The notes below the pieces were generated by a model that saw only the letters and a list, made by a program, of their open reading frames with translations, was not told where the DNA came from and made no database searches. The position numbers were made by a program, and so were the translations under genes. Positions 63,712 through 64,000 of a DNA stretch of 64,000 nucleotides are shown here, piece after piece; position 1 is the stretch's first letter; every line of letters starts with the position of its first letter. This DNA comes from Solenopsis invicta (Eukaryota; Arthropoda; Insecta; Hymenoptera; Formicidae): the NCBI RefSeq assembly GCF_016802725.1, contig NC_052666.1:22287497-22351496 (forward strand), written 5' to 3'.

Positions 63712-64000
63712 ACATGCATTCCATGCTGGGTTTACGTCGGATACATATTCGAATGAAAAAACATCGCAGAGAACGCACGGGATGGTAGTTGTATGAAACC
63801 GTTCAATTGTTGTGCCGCACAACATTACGAAAACCGATACACAAGTCGTACAGCTCGCACAGCTATATCGCAAAAGTTATTTTTCTCGACTCTTCGAGAA
63901 ATGTCCTCCTACGATTTGTTCAATTATTCTCAACTCTTTTATTTTGCGAAATTAAAATCTATTAATTTAAATAAAAATTAGGAAACTTTTTTAAATATTT
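63054..64000 (+). other. Start of the next intron of the CUB gene
   Basis: Begins with the strong donor GTAAGT. An acceptor-like CTCTGCTCGCAG ends at about 63267, but the following sequence reaches a stop within about 10 codons in the required phase, so it is not taken as the next exon. A TC repeat is the only other feature. Confidence 0.7.
63671..63711. repeat. TC and GC microsatellite
   Basis: About 16 TC units followed directly by a short GC tract, in the last visible intron. Confidence 0.95.

Overview
The window looks like nuclear DNA from an insect, most likely a hymenopteran and plausibly an ant. Long AT-rich stretches alternate with CpG-rich islands, there are many short simple repeats and small terminal-inverted-repeat transposons, and the only confident gene is split into small exons with GT-AG introns, one of them 44 kb long. 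The taxonomic call is an inference from base composition and repeat style; no diagnostic marker gene is present.

The one well-supported gene lies on the + strand and is partial at both ends. Five exons (14571-14736, 58968-59096, 59210-59325, 60256-60475, 62919-63053) join in perfect phase. They encode about 258 residues of a secreted or membrane-anchored CUB-domain protein: a complete first CUB domain, a Thr-rich linker, and most of a second, divergent CUB domain. The 5' end (signal peptide exon) and the 3' end lie outside the window or were not recognised. The best family guess is a suppressor-of-lurcher-1 (SOL-1)-like or Neto-like receptor auxiliary protein, but this rests on general resemblance only.

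Region by region: 1-14570 is upstream or intronic DNA with one weak minus-strand exon candidate (1574-1773) and a small TTAA-flanked piggyBac-like MITE (7070-7207). 14737-58967 is the giant intron 1. It carries copies of two interspersed repeat families (A, about 0.8-0.9 kb; B, a TIR transposon of 0.56-1.04 kb), several long hairpin elements, two pairs of diverged short duplications, and many CpG-rich islands with chance open frames. 58968-63053 holds the clustered downstream exons, with two more small foldback elements in the 930-bp intron. 63054-64000 is the start of the next intron.

I found no convincing nested protein gene, tRNA, rRNA, snRNA or recognisable conserved microRNA. Most open frames in the window sit in CpG-rich or low-complexity DNA and look accidental. 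The main things worth a second look are the repeat families and palindromes in the giant intron, the paired duplicated GC-rich blocks, and two small minus-strand exon candidates.
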